Part shown: piece by piece, positions 1 to 8,804 of the stretch
Position numbering within the stretch: position 1 is the first letter of the stretch
How the letters are laid out: every line of letters begins with the position of its first letter
Source: Blastococcus sp. TF02A-26
GTDB taxonomy: Bacteria > Actinomycetota > Actinomycetes > Mycobacteriales > Geodermatophilaceae
Direction of reading: 5' to 3'
Length of the DNA stretch: 64,000 nt
Assembly: GCF_003319125.1 (NCBI RefSeq)
Contig: NZ_QOHG01000020.1
Coordinates: forward strand, 24,192-88,191
The notes under the pieces: model-generated
Told to the model about the DNA's origin: nothing
Database searches by the model: none
Seen by the model: the letters and a program-made list of their open reading frames with translations, nothing else
Made by a program: the position numbers and the translations under genes

Positions 1-406
1 CCTGGCCGCCACCGTCCTCGCCGCCACCACCGAGGCGCGGGAGCTGCTGCGCGGACTGGAGCGGCTGCGGCTGCCCGCCGTCCTCGTGCAGATCCTGTCG
101 TTCATGATCCGCTACGCCGACGTCGTGTCCGGCGAGCTGCGCCGGATGCGGGTGGCCCGCGAGTCCCGCGGCTTCCGGCCCCGCCACCTCGGCGCGCTGA
201 AGGTGCTCGGACCCGCCGCGGCCTCGCTCTTCGTCCGCTCCTACGAGCGCGGCGAGCGGGTCCACCTGGCGATGCTGTCCCGCGGCTACACCGGCCGGCT
301 CGCCGGGGACCCGGCCGCCGCGGTGGCCCCCGCCCAGTGGGCCGTCGGGCTGAGCCTGCCCCTGGCCGCCGCGGCCGTGCTCGGGGCGGGGATGCTGGTC
401 GGGTGA
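1..406 (+). CDS. cbiQ: ECF transporter transmembrane (T) component, CbiQ type, 5' partial
   Basis: C-terminal 134 residues of a membrane protein whose start lies before the window; the frame is read from base 2. The segment carries the two short Ala/Arg-Gly coupling motifs of the CbiQ family (ARESRGF and AMLSRGY), which dock on the ATPase subunits, and ends in a hydrophobic helix. In energy-coupling-factor importers this subunit links substrate binding to ATP hydrolysis. The stop codon overlaps the GTG start of the ATPase gene (GTGA), as expected for a cbiMNQO-like operon. Cobalt or nickel as substrate is inferred from family type; the substrate-binding subunit is outside the window. Confidence 0.85.
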   Translation, partial: LAATVLAATTEARELLRGLERLRLPAVLVQILSFMIRYADVVSGELRRMRVARESRGFRPRHLGALKVLGPAAASLFVRSYERGERVHLAMLSRGYTGRLAGDPAAAVAPAQWAVGLSLPLAAAAVLGAGMLVG

Positions 407-1152
407 CCGCCGCCGTCCCCTCCCTGCTCGTGGAGGACGTGGCGTTCGCCTATCCCGACGGGCACCAGGCGCTCTACGGCGTGGACCTGCGGATCGATCC
501 GGGCGAGCGGGTGGCGCTGCTGGGCCCCAACGGCGCGGGCAAGACCACGCTGGTGCTGCACCTCAACGGCGTGCTGCGCGGCGGCCGCGGCCGGGTCACC
601 GTCGCCGGTCTCCCGGTGGAGAAGCGGACGCTGCAGGAGGTGCGGCGCCGGGTCGGCGTCGTCTTCCAGGACCCCGACGACCAGCTGTTCATGCCCACCG
701 TCGGCGAGGACGTCGCCTTCGGCCCGCGCAACCTCGGGCTGCCCGAGGACGAGGTCGCCGCGCGGGTGGCCGCCGCCCTCGACCAGGTGGGGATGGCCGG
801 CGTGGCCGACCGGCCGCCGCACCACCTGTCGTTCGGCCAGCGCCGCCGGGTCGCCGTCGCCACCGTGCTGTCGATGCACCCCGAGGTGCTGGTGCTGGAC
901 GAGCCGTCGTCCAACCTCGACCCGGCCGGCCGCCGCGAGCTGGCCGAGGTCCTGACGAGCCTGCCGGTGACGATGCTGATGGTCACCCACGACCTGCCCT
1001 ACGCCCTGCAGCTGTGCCCGCGGTCGGTGGTGCTGGACGGCGGGGTGGTGGTCGCCGACGGGCCGACCCGGGAGCTGCTCGCCGACGCCGACCTGCTGGC
1101 CCGGCACCGGCTGGAGCTCCCGTACGGCTTCGACCCCACGCGGGTGCCGTAG
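403..1152 (+). CDS. cbiO: ECF transporter ATP-binding protein, CbiO type
   Basis: A 249-residue ABC ATPase, the usual size for CbiO/EcfA. Visible are Walker A (GPNGAGKTT, about residues 41-49), a Q-loop (FQDPDDQLF), an unusual signature LSFGQRRRVAVA in place of LSGGQ, Walker B (VLVLDEPSSNLDP) and the switch histidine (MVTHD). It should power cobalt, nickel or vitamin uptake together with the upstream CbiQ. The GTG at 403 was chosen because it overlaps the cbiQ stop and puts the first beta strand at the right distance; longer in-frame starts run into cbiQ. It is the last gene of its operon, followed by a strong hairpin. Confidence 0.92.
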   Translation: MTAAVPSLLVEDVAFAYPDGHQALYGVDLRIDPGERVALLGPNGAGKTTLVLHLNGVLRGGRGRVTVAGLPVEKRTLQEVRRRVGVVFQDPDDQLFMPTVGEDVAFGPRNLGLPEDEVAARVAAALDQVGMAGVADRPPHHLSFGQRRRVAVATVLSMHPEVLVLDEPSSNLDPAGRRELAEVLTSLPVTMLMVTHDLPYALQLCPRSVVLDGGVVVADGPTRELLADADLLARHRLELPYGFDPTRVP

Positions 1153-1153
1153 C

Positions 1154-1192
1154 GGAGTCGCTCGGTGACGGTTTCCGTCACCGAGCGACTCC
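1154..1192. terminator. Perfect 18-bp hairpin between cbiO and ftsY
   Basis: The arms 1154-1171 and 1175-1192 are perfectly complementary (GGAGTCGCTCGGTGACGG and its complement) with a TTT loop. The hairpin lies between two convergent genes and can act on both strands. There is no T-run. A second copy with the same outer stem and loop but changed inner base pairs lies at 32462-32500. Confidence 0.8.
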
Positions 1193-1194
1193 AC

Positions 1195-2421
1195 TCACTC
1201 CCCGCCGACGAGGGCCTCGGCGAAGGCCTCGGGCTCGAACGGCGCCAGGTCGTCGGCGCCCTCCCCCAGGCCCACGAGCTTCACCGGGATCCCGAGCTCG
1301 CGCTGCACCGAGACGACGATGCCGCCCTTCGCCGTGCCGTCGAGCTTGGTCAGGACGACGCCCGTGACCTCCACGGCCTCGGTGAACACGCGGGCCTGCA
1401 CGACGCCGTTCTGACCGGTCGTCGCGTCGAGGACCAGGAGGACCTCGGTGACCGGCGACTGCTTCTCCACGACCCGCTTGATCTTCCCGAGCTCGTCCAT
1501 GAGGCCGGACTTGGTGTGCAGCCGCCCCGCGGTGTCGACGACGACGGTGTCGACCTCGGCCTCGACGCCGGTGCGCACCGCCTCGAAGGCCACCGACGCG
1601 GGGTCGGCGCCCTCCCGGCCGCGCACGGTCAGGACGCCGACCCGCTCGCCCCAGGTCTCCAGCTGGTCGGCGGCGGCGGCGCGGAAGGTGTCGGCGGCAC
1701 CGAGCACGACGCTGCGGCCGTCACCGACGAGGACGCGGGCGATCTTGCCGACCGTCGTGGTCTTCCCGGCGCCGTTGACGCCGACCACCAGGACGACACC
1801 CGGGCGCCCCTCGGTCCGCTGGACACCCAGGCTGCGGTCCAGGTCCGGCCCGAGGACGGCGGTCAGCTCGCGGACCAGGAGAGCACGCAGGTCGGCGCCC
1901 GAGGCCGTGGCCAGCACCATCGACTGGGTGCGCAGCCGGTCGACGATCTGGGTGGTCGCCGCGATGCCGACGTCGGCGGCCAGCAGGGTCTCCTCGATCT
2001 CCTCCCAGTCGTCCTCGGTCAGCTTCTCGCGGGCCAGGACGGTGAGCAGGCCACGCCCCAGGGACGACTGCGAGCGGGCCAGGCGGGCGCGCAGCCGGAC
2101 CAGCCGGCCGGCCGAGGGCGGCGGGGTCTCGAAGACCAGCCCCGGCTCGGCCTCGGCGGGCGGCAGCTCGACGGGCACGTCGGGCCGGGTCTCCTCCGCG
2201 GCGGTCGTGCCCTGACCGCTCGCGGTGGCACCGACCTGCGCCCCGGGCTCGGCCGAGGGCGCCCGCGGCGGGGCCTGTGGAGGGCGCGGGCGGGTCAGCG
2301 TGGTGCCCGCGACGGCGTCGTCGTCCAGACGGGTGGTGCGCCGGCCACGGCCCACCAGCAGGCCGGCCCCGACGAGCAGGGCGACGACGAGGATCGCGAT
2401 CGCGATCAGCACGAACTCCAT
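1195..2421 (-). CDS. ftsY: Signal recognition particle receptor FtsY
   Basis: A 408-residue SRP receptor GTPase. An N-terminal membrane helix (about residues 3-24) and a variable acidic/proline linker precede the NG domain. The GTPase motifs are all present: GVNGAGKTTT (G1), DTFRAAAADQL (G2), DTAGR (G3) and TKLDGTAKGG (G4 and following). The N-terminal helix is typical of actinobacterial FtsY. It docks ribosome-SRP complexes at the membrane. In most actinobacteria ftsY directly follows smc; here two plus-strand phosphatase genes sit between them. The reading frame closes just after the hairpin shared with cbiO. Confidence 0.97.
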   Translation of the reverse strand: MEFVLIAIAILVVALLVGAGLLVGRGRRTTRLDDDAVAGTTLTRPRPPQAPPRAPSAEPGAQVGATASGQGTTAAEETRPDVPVELPPAEAEPGLVFETPPPSAGRLVRLRARLARSQSSLGRGLLTVLAREKLTEDDWEEIEETLLAADVGIAATTQIVDRLRTQSMVLATASGADLRALLVRELTAVLGPDLDRSLGVQRTEGRPGVVLVVGVNGAGKTTTVGKIARVLVGDGRSVVLGAADTFRAAAADQLETWGERVGVLTVRGREGADPASVAFEAVRTGVEAEVDTVVVDTAGRLHTKSGLMDELGKIKRVVEKQSPVTEVLLVLDATTGQNGVVQARVFTEAVEVTGVVLTKLDGTAKGGIVVSVQRELGIPVKLVGLGEGADDLAPFEPEAFAEALVGGE

Positions 2422-2495
2422 GCCGCCCAGTCTCCCAGGAGAGCTCCAGCCCGCAGCGACGGCGACGTCCGGGCGCGAGTGGGACGCTGACCGAC

Positions 2496-4211
2496 ATGCC
2501 GCTGACCGCCGGGAGCACCCCGGCCCTCCTGATCGGGCCCCTGCTGCGGCACGTCGACCCGGTGTCGGCCACCGTGTGGGTGGAGACCGACCGCGCCTGC
2601 GAGGTGGAGGTGCTCGGCCGCCGCGCCCGCACCTTCTGCGTCGGCGGCCACCACTACGCGCTGGTCGTGGTCGAGGGTCTGGAGCCGGGCAGCACCACGC
2701 CCTACGAGGTGCACCTGGACGGCGCGCGCGTCTGGCCGGACGCCGCGTCGTCCTTCCCGCCCAGCCGGATCCGCACCCCGGGCCGCCCGGGGCCCTTCAC
2801 GATCGCGTTCGGCTCCTGCCGGTACGCCAGCCCGAGCACCGTCGGCCTGTCGGAGGGCATCCCGCCCGACGCGCTGGACGTCTACGCCTCGCGGATGGCC
2901 GACCGCCCCCAGGAGGAGTGGCCCGACGCCCTCGTCCTGCTCGGCGACCAGGTCTACGCCGACGAGCTCACCGCGCCGACCCGGGAGTGGCTGGCCCTGC
3001 GCCGGGGCGAGCCGGTGCCCGACGACGCCCAGGTCGCCGACTTCGAGGAGTACACCCGGCTCTACGCCGAGTCCTGGACCGATCCGCAGGTGCGGTGGCT
3101 GCTGTCGACGATCCCGTCCTCGATGGTCTTCGACGACCACGAGATGATCGACGACTGGAACACCTCCGCCGCCTGGCGCCGCGAGGTGACCGCCACCGAC
3201 TGGTGGTCCGACCGCATCTCGGGCGGCCTGGTCAGCTACTGGGTCTACCAGCACCTGGGCAACCTCAGCCCCCAGGAGCTGGCGGACAACGCCACCTGGC
3301 AGGCGATGCAGGGCCGGACCGACGGCGGGGACGACGCCGGGCCACCTGTCGGCTCTGCCGACGTCGAGGCCCTGCTGCGCGCGATGGCCGCCGCCGCCGA
3401 CAGCGAGCCGGCGTCCATCCGCTGGAGCTACGTGCGGCACTGGGGAGACGTGCGCCTGGTCATGGTCGACAGCCGGGCCGGCCGGGTCCTCGACGAGCAG
3501 GCCCGCCGCATGGTGGACGACGCCGAGTTCGACTGGGTCGAGGCGGCGATGCGCCGGGCGGTCGAGGAGGGGGTGGAGCACGTCGTCGTCGGCACCTCGC
3601 TGCCCTGGCTGCTGCCGCACGCGATCCACGAGGTCGAGCGCTGGAACGAGACGCTCGCCGTCCGGCACGAGGGACGGCTGCGCGGCCGGCTGTCCGAGAA
3701 GCTGCGCCAGGCCGCCGACCTGGAGCACTGGGCCGCGTTCGGGCACTCCTTCGAGCGCCTCGGCCGGGCGGTCACCTCGCTCGCGCGGGGCGAGGCCGGC
3801 CGCGCGCCGTCGACGGTCCTGGTGCTCTCCGGCGACGTGCACCACGCCTACGCCGCGGAGCTCACCGAGCCCGGCGGCCTCACCAGCCGGGTGCACCAGC
3901 TGACCGTCTCGCCGTTGCACAACCAGGCCCCCCACCCGATCAAGGTCGGTTTCCGGATCGGCTGGAGCCGCTGGGCCCGCCGGCTGACGACGGGCATCGC
4001 GAAGCTCGCCCGGGTCGCGCCCTCCCCGCTCGACTGGACCAAGGCGGCCGGGCCGTTCTTCGGCAACCAGGTGGGCGAGCTCGTGCTCGACGGCCGCGGC
4101 GCCCGCTTCCGGCTGCTGGTCGCCGACGAGAGCACCCGGGAGTCCGAGGAGCTCCAGGAGGTCCTGGACCTGCCGCTCGCCGACCCGGTGGCCGCGCAGG
4201 TGCGGGGCTGA
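2496..4211 (+). CDS. PhoD-like metallophosphatase family protein
   Basis: A 571-residue protein of the alkaline phosphatase D/PhoD-like group. The metal-binding motifs are visible: GDQVYADE, DDHEMIDDWN and SGDVHHAY, preceded by an N-terminal beta-sandwich-like part (residues 1-90) and GSCRYAS. No signal peptide is seen, so the protein is probably cytoplasmic, unlike secreted PhoD. The ATG at 2496 was chosen because upstream codons run into the ftsY 5' region and look non-coding. It is probably co-transcribed with the phosphodiesterase-family gene 18 bases downstream. The substrate is unknown. Confidence 0.85.
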   Translation: MPLTAGSTPALLIGPLLRHVDPVSATVWVETDRACEVEVLGRRARTFCVGGHHYALVVVEGLEPGSTTPYEVHLDGARVWPDAASSFPPSRIRTPGRPGPFTIAFGSCRYASPSTVGLSEGIPPDALDVYASRMADRPQEEWPDALVLLGDQVYADELTAPTREWLALRRGEPVPDDAQVADFEEYTRLYAESWTDPQVRWLLSTIPSSMVFDDHEMIDDWNTSAAWRREVTATDWWSDRISGGLVSYWVYQHLGNLSPQELADNATWQAMQGRTDGGDDAGPPVGSADVEALLRAMAAAADSEPASIRWSYVRHWGDVRLVMVDSRAGRVLDEQARRMVDDAEFDWVEAAMRRAVEEGVEHVVVGTSLPWLLPHAIHEVERWNETLAVRHEGRLRGRLSEKLRQAADLEHWAAFGHSFERLGRAVTSLARGEAGRAPSTVLVLSGDVHHAYAAELTEPGGLTSRVHQLTVSPLHNQAPHPIKVGFRIGWSRWARRLTTGIAKLARVAPSPLDWTKAAGPFFGNQVGELVLDGRGARFRLLVADESTRESEELQEVLDLPLADPVAAQVRG

Positions 4212-4229
4212 GAGTGGAAGGCTGACGGG

Positions 4230-5045
4230 GTGACCGACGACCTCCTCCGGCCCGCGCCCGGGCCCGACCAGCCGCCGATCCCCGTCCGCCTCGTCACCTT
4301 CAACACCCACCACGGGGTGGGCACCGACGACCGGCACGACCTCGCCCGGCTCGCCACCGTGCTCGCCGCCGTCGACGCCGACCTCATCTGCCTGCAGGAG
4401 GTCGACCGGCGGTTCGGCGCGCGCAGCGAGGACGTCGACCAGGCTCTGCTGCTCTCCCGGGCGCTGGACATGCAGCTGGCCTGGGGGCCGGCCATCGACG
4501 AGCCCCGGCGCGACGGCGGCGCGGACCGGCGTCAGTACGGCAACGCGCTGCTGTCCCGGCTGCCGGTGCTCGTCAGCGACGTGCACCGCCTGCCCGGCAC
4601 CGGCGAGCCGCGCAGCGCCCTGCAGACCATGGTCGAGCTCGACGGCAGCTCGCTGTGGGTGACCGCGACGCACCTGACGACGAACTCGGCGGCCGAGCGG
4701 GCCGAGCAGGTGGCCGCGCTGGCCGGTCTGCACACCGCGGGCATGGCGGCCGGCGTGGTGGTCGGCGACTTCAACGCCGCACCCGACGCCCCGGAGCTGC
4801 AGCCGCTGCAGGAGCGCTTCACCGATGCGTGGGAGCTCGCCGAGGCGACAGAGGACCGCGCCGGCTGGCGGTTCTGGACCAGCGGCCAGGGCATGACCCA
4901 CCCCGCCGGCGCTCCCCGCCGCCGCATCGACCAGGTCTGGGTCTCGCCCGGCGTCACCGTGACCGCGGCGCGGGTGCTGGACGGCGAGGGCGCCTCGGAC
5001 CACCTGCCGCTGGTGGTCGACCTGCTCGTCCCCTCCGGCGTGTGA
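4230..5045 (+). CDS. Endonuclease/exonuclease/phosphatase family protein
   Basis: A 271-residue protein of the DNase I-like fold. Characteristic stretches are TFNTHHG near the N terminus, LICLQEVDR with the metal-binding Glu, VTATHLTT, VVVGDFNAAPD and SDHLPLVVDL with the catalytic His near the C terminus. There is no signal peptide or membrane segment. The start is GTG at 4230, 18 bases after the PhoD-like gene, so the two probably form one transcript. Members act on nucleic acids, phosphoinositides or other phosphodiesters; the sequence does not decide which. Confidence 0.85.
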   Translation: MTDDLLRPAPGPDQPPIPVRLVTFNTHHGVGTDDRHDLARLATVLAAVDADLICLQEVDRRFGARSEDVDQALLLSRALDMQLAWGPAIDEPRRDGGADRRQYGNALLSRLPVLVSDVHRLPGTGEPRSALQTMVELDGSSLWVTATHLTTNSAAERAEQVAALAGLHTAGMAAGVVVGDFNAAPDAPELQPLQERFTDAWELAEATEDRAGWRFWTSGQGMTHPAGAPRRRIDQVWVSPGVTVTAARVLDGEGASDHLPLVVDLLVPSGV

Positions 5046-5065
5046 CGGCGCCCCGGGGCGACCGA

Positions 5066-5125
5066 GGCATGGGTACCGATACCTGCGTCGTCGAGGCTGC
5101 GGGCGCGGGTATCGGTACCCATGCC
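5066..5125. terminator. Long-loop perfect hairpin between convergent genes
   Basis: The arms 5066-5083 (GGCATGGGTACCGATACC) and 5108-5125 are perfectly complementary over 18 bp around a 24-base loop. It sits between the stop codons of the phosphodiesterase gene and smc and may end transcription from both sides. There is no T-run. Confidence 0.6.
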
Positions 5126-5133
5126 CGTGGCGG

Positions 5134-8100
5134 TCAGGCGGGTTCGGGCTCCCGCAGGCGCTGGCTGATCACGCCGGTGATGCCGTCGCCGCGCATGCTC
5201 ACGCCGTAGAGGGCGTCGGCGATCTCCATCGTCCGCTTCTGGTGGGTGATGACGATCAGCTGCGAGGTCGCCCGCAACTGCTCGACGAGGGTCAGCAGCC
5301 GGCCCAGGTTGACGTCGTCCAGCGCGGCCTCGACCTCGTCGAGCACGTAGAACGGCGAGGGGCGGGCGCGGAAGATCGCCACGAGCAGCGCCACGGCCGT
5401 CAGCGACCGCTCGCCACCGGAGAGCAGCGACAGCCGCTTGACCTTCTTGCCCGGTGGCCGCGCCTCGATCTCGATGCCGGTGGTCAGCATGTCCTCGGGC
5501 TCGGTCAGCGTGAGCCGCCCCTGCCCGCCGGGGAAGAGGACGGCGAAGACCTGCTCGAACTCCCGCTGCACGTCGGCGAACGCGGCGGCGAAGACGTCGT
5601 GGATGCGGTCGTCGACCTCGCGGACGACGGTGAGCAGGTCGCGACGTGTGGCCTTGAGGTCCTCGAGCTGGGTGGCGAGGAAGGTGTGCCGCTCCTCCAG
5701 CGCCGCGAACTCCTCCAGCGCGAGCGGGTTGACCTTGCCCAGCGTCGCGAGGTCGCGCTCGGCGCGGGCCGCCCGCCGCTCCTGCGCCGCCCGGTCGTAG
5801 GGCACCGGCTCGGGCTCGGGTTCCCCCGCCGCCTGCGCCGTGGCGACCTCGGCCGGGGACGGCGGCACCGGCGCGGCGGGCCCGTACTCGCCGACCAGCG
5901 TCGGGAGGTCGACGCCGAACTCCTCGGCCGCCCGGCCCTCAAGCGACTCGATCCGGTAGCGCTGCTCGGCGCGGGCGACCTCGTCGCGGTGCACCTCGTC
6001 GGTGAGGCGCTCGAGCTCCGCGGTCGCCGCCCGCACCCGGCTGCGGACCTCCAGCAGCTCGGCTTCGGCGGCGCTGCGCCGACGGGCCAGCTCGTCGCGC
6101 TCGGTGGCCGCGCGGGAGAGCGAGCCGGCCAGCGCGGTGAGCGCCGCCTCGGCGTCGGCGCGGACCCGCCCGGCGACGACGGCGCCCCGCTCCCGGGCGG
6201 CGCGGGCGGCCGCGGCCCGCTCACGGGCGGCGCGCTCCTGCCGGGCCTGCCGGCGCAGCGAGTCGGCCCGGCCGGTCAGCGCCCGGGCCCGCTCCTCCGC
6301 GGTGCGCACGGCCAGCCGGACCTCCGTCTCTGCCTGTCCCGCCGCGGCGACCTCCAGGCGCAGCCGGTCGCGGTCGGCCGACGAGGGCTCGTCCTCCAAC
6401 GGCACCGCCTCGGCGGAGGCGAGCCGCTCCTCCAGCTCGGCGAGCGTGGTCTCCGCCTGCTCCAGCGCCTGCTCGGCCCGCACCCGCGCGGCTGCCGACC
6501 GCTCGGCCTCCGCGGCGGCGGAGCGGGCGGCGGCACCGAGCTCGGCCAGCTCCGTCGCGACGGCCGAACGGCTGCGGTCGGCGGCCTGGCGGGCGGCCAG
6601 CGCCGTCTCCACGTCCGCCGAGCGCACCCGCGCGGTCTCGCGGGCGGCGGTCAGCTCGTCGGCCAGCGCGGCCGCACGGCCCGCGGCAGCCGCGAGCGCC
6701 CGTCCGGCCTCCTCCACCCGGGCCCGGACCTCGAGGCCGGTGGGGGCGTCGGCCTGGCCGCCGGTCGCCCAGTCGGCGCCGACCAGGTCGCCGTCGGCGG
6801 TCACCGCCCGCGCGCGGGGGTGGGTGGAGACGAGGGCGGTCGCGGCGGCGAGGTCGGGCACCACGGCCACCCGGTCCAGGGCGCGCCCCAGCGCGGGGGC
6901 GAGCTCGGCGGGGGCCTCGACGAGGTCCAGCGCCCAGCGGACGCCCTCGGGCAGCTCGGGCCAGCCGTCCCGCGGCAGCGGTGGGAGACCGGCGGTGACC
7001 AGGAGGGCGGCCCGGCCGCCGGCGCCGTCCTTGAGGTGGGCCAGCGCCGCGGCGGCCTCGGCCACCCCGGTGACGACGACGGCGTCGGCCATCCCGGCGA
7101 GCGCGGCTGCCAGGGCGGTCTCGGCTCCGGGCGCGACCGTGACCCGGTCGGCCAGCGGGCCGAGCACCCCGGGCAGGCCGGCGGCGAGGACCGCGGCCGC
7201 GCCGTCGGCGGGGGCCAGGCCGGAGGCGAGGGCGTCACGGCGGGCCTGCGCTCCGGCCCGATCGCGCTCGGCGGCGCGCTCGGCGGCGGTGAGCTCGGTG
7301 ACCACGCGGGCGGCCTCGGCGTGCGCGGCGACGGCGTCGGAGTGCGCGGTGACCAGCGCGACGTCCTCGTCCTCCTGCTCGGTCAGCGCCGCGCGGCGCT
7401 CGGCGAGCCGGTCGGCGGCGACCTCGGCCCGCTGCGCGGCCTCGCCGGCGGCGACGGCCAGCCGGTCGATCTCGGCCTGGCCGGCGGTGACCCGGGAGCG
7501 CGCGGCGGCGACCTGCCCGGAGAGCCGGGCCAGCCCCTCGCGGCGGTCGGCCAGCGCCCGGCTGGCCGCGACCCACGCCTTCTCCGCGGCGGCCAGCGCC
7601 CGGTCGAGCTCGCCCCGGGCGGCGACGGCGGCGGCCAGTCGGCTCCGCTCGGCCTCGAGCCCCTCGGCGAGCTCGGCCTCGGTGGCCGCGATCCGGTCGG
7701 CCTCGGCCTCGAGCTGCTCGGGATCGCGGCCGCCGGTGCTCGCCACCACCGGCGTGGCGAGGTGCCGGTGCCGCTCCCCGGCCAGCGCCGCGACCGCGCG
7801 GAACCGCTCGGTCAGCGCCGACAGCCGGTACCAGGTGTCCTGCGCGCCGCCGAGCAGCGGCGCGTTGGCCGCCAGGGTCGCCTCGAGCGCGGCCTCGCGG
7901 CTGGCGACAGCGGACAGCTCGGCCTCGACGACGGCCCGGCGCTCCCGCGCGGCGGTCTCGTCGGCGACCTCCTTGTCCAGCGCCTCGCGCAGCCGCACCA
8001 GGTCGTCGGCGAGCAGTCGCAGCCGGGCGTCGCGCAGGTCGGCCTGCACCCCGGCCGCACGGCGGGCGACCTCGGCCTGCCGTCCCAGGGGCTTGAGCTG

Positions 8101-8700
8101 GCGGCGCAGCTCGGCGGTGAGGTCGCCGAGGCGGTCGAGGTTGGCCTGCATCGCGTCGAGCTTGCGCAGCGCCTTCTCCTTGCGGCGCCGGTGCTTGAGG
8201 ACGCCGGCCGCCTCCTCCACGAAGGCACGGCGGTCCTCGGGGCGGCCGGAGAGGACGGCGTCGAGCTGGCCCTGCCCGACGATGACGTGCTGCTCGCGGC
8301 CGATGCCGGAGTCGCTGAGCAGTTCCTGGACGTCGAGCAACCGGACCTTGTCACCGTTGATCTCGTACTCGCTCTCGCCGGAGCGGTACATGCGGCGGGT
8401 GATCGAGACCTCGGTGTACTCGATCGGCAGAGCGCCGTCGGTGTTGTCGATGGTCAGCGTGACCTCGGCCCGGCCCAGCGCCGGGCGGCCGGCGGTGCCG
8501 GCGAAGATGACGTCCTCCATCTTGCCGCCGCGGAGGCTCTTCGCGCCCTGCTCCCCCAGCACCCAGGCGATGGCGTCGACGACGTTGGACTTGCCCGACC
8601 CGTTCGGGCCGACGACGGCGGTGATACCCGGCTCGAGGCGCAGGGTCGTCGGGGACGCGAAGGACTTGAAGCCCTTGAGCGTCAGGCTCGACAGGTGCAC
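5134..8700 (-). CDS. smc: Chromosome segregation protein SMC
   Basis: An 1188-residue condensin-type ATPase. Walker A is at residues 31-38 (GPNGSGKS). It is followed by a long coiled coil, a hinge around residues 500-640, a second coiled coil, then the signature LLSGGERSLTAVAL and Walker B FYVLDEVEAALD near the C terminus. With ScpA/ScpB (not in the window) it compacts and separates chromosomes. The start is GTG at 8700, giving the usual MHLSSLTLKGFKSF opening. A TAACCT element 9 bases before the start suggests a leaderless mRNA. The coiled coils are unusually Ala/Arg/Glu-rich, which fits the GC content. Confidence 0.98.
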   Translation of the reverse strand: MHLSSLTLKGFKSFASPTTLRLEPGITAVVGPNGSGKSNVVDAIAWVLGEQGAKSLRGGKMEDVIFAGTAGRPALGRAEVTLTIDNTDGALPIEYTEVSITRRMYRSGESEYEINGDKVRLLDVQELLSDSGIGREQHVIVGQGQLDAVLSGRPEDRRAFVEEAAGVLKHRRRKEKALRKLDAMQANLDRLGDLTAELRRQLKPLGRQAEVARRAAGVQADLRDARLRLLADDLVRLREALDKEVADETAARERRAVVEAELSAVASREAALEATLAANAPLLGGAQDTWYRLSALTERFRAVAALAGERHRHLATPVVASTGGRDPEQLEAEADRIAATEAELAEGLEAERSRLAAAVAARGELDRALAAAEKAWVAASRALADRREGLARLSGQVAAARSRVTAGQAEIDRLAVAAGEAAQRAEVAADRLAERRAALTEQEDEDVALVTAHSDAVAAHAEAARVVTELTAAERAAERDRAGAQARRDALASGLAPADGAAAVLAAGLPGVLGPLADRVTVAPGAETALAAALAGMADAVVVTGVAEAAAALAHLKDGAGGRAALLVTAGLPPLPRDGWPELPEGVRWALDLVEAPAELAPALGRALDRVAVVPDLAAATALVSTHPRARAVTADGDLVGADWATGGQADAPTGLEVRARVEEAGRALAAAAGRAAALADELTAARETARVRSADVETALAARQAADRSRSAVATELAELGAAARSAAAEAERSAAARVRAEQALEQAETTLAELEERLASAEAVPLEDEPSSADRDRLRLEVAAAGQAETEVRLAVRTAEERARALTGRADSLRRQARQERAARERAAAARAARERGAVVAGRVRADAEAALTALAGSLSRAATERDELARRRSAAEAELLEVRSRVRAATAELERLTDEVHRDEVARAEQRYRIESLEGRAAEEFGVDLPTLVGEYGPAAPVPPSPAEVATAQAAGEPEPEPVPYDRAAQERRAARAERDLATLGKVNPLALEEFAALEERHTFLATQLEDLKATRRDLLTVVREVDDRIHDVFAAAFADVQREFEQVFAVLFPGGQGRLTLTEPEDMLTTGIEIEARPPGKKVKRLSLLSGGERSLTAVALLVAIFRARPSPFYVLDEVEAALDDVNLGRLLTLVEQLRATSQLIVITHQKRTMEIADALYGVSMRGDGITGVISQRLREPEPA

Positions 8701-8709
8701 GGGGACGAG

Positions 8710-8715
8710 AGGTTA
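8710..8715 (-). promoter_or_regulatory. Putative -10 element of smc
   Basis: TAACCT on the minus strand, 9 bases before the smc GTG. It fits the actinobacterial TANNNT consensus and would place the transcript start at or next to the start codon. Confidence 0.4.
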
Positions 8716-8792
8716 ACGGAGGGCGGCCGGACCGGACCGGGATCCGCGACGCCCGCGCCGGGTGAGGCGGGTGGGAACGGGCCGGTGCGCAC

Positions 8793-8798
8793 TAGGCT
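8793..8798 (+). promoter_or_regulatory. Putative -10 element of the ferredoxin gene
   Basis: TAGGCT lies 6 bases before the GTG at 8805, the spacing expected for a leaderless transcript. No Shine-Dalgarno sequence is visible between it and the GTG. Confidence 0.5.
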
Positions 8799-8804
8799 CG
8801 CGTC

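Noticed and set aside
1..402. Cobalamin riboswitch for the ECF transporter
   Set aside because: The operon start is outside the window, and nothing riboswitch-like is visible here.
2277..4211. PhoD-like protein extended to 2277
   Set aside because: The extra 73 residues are Arg/Gly-rich antisense of ftsY; ATG 2496 starts the domain.
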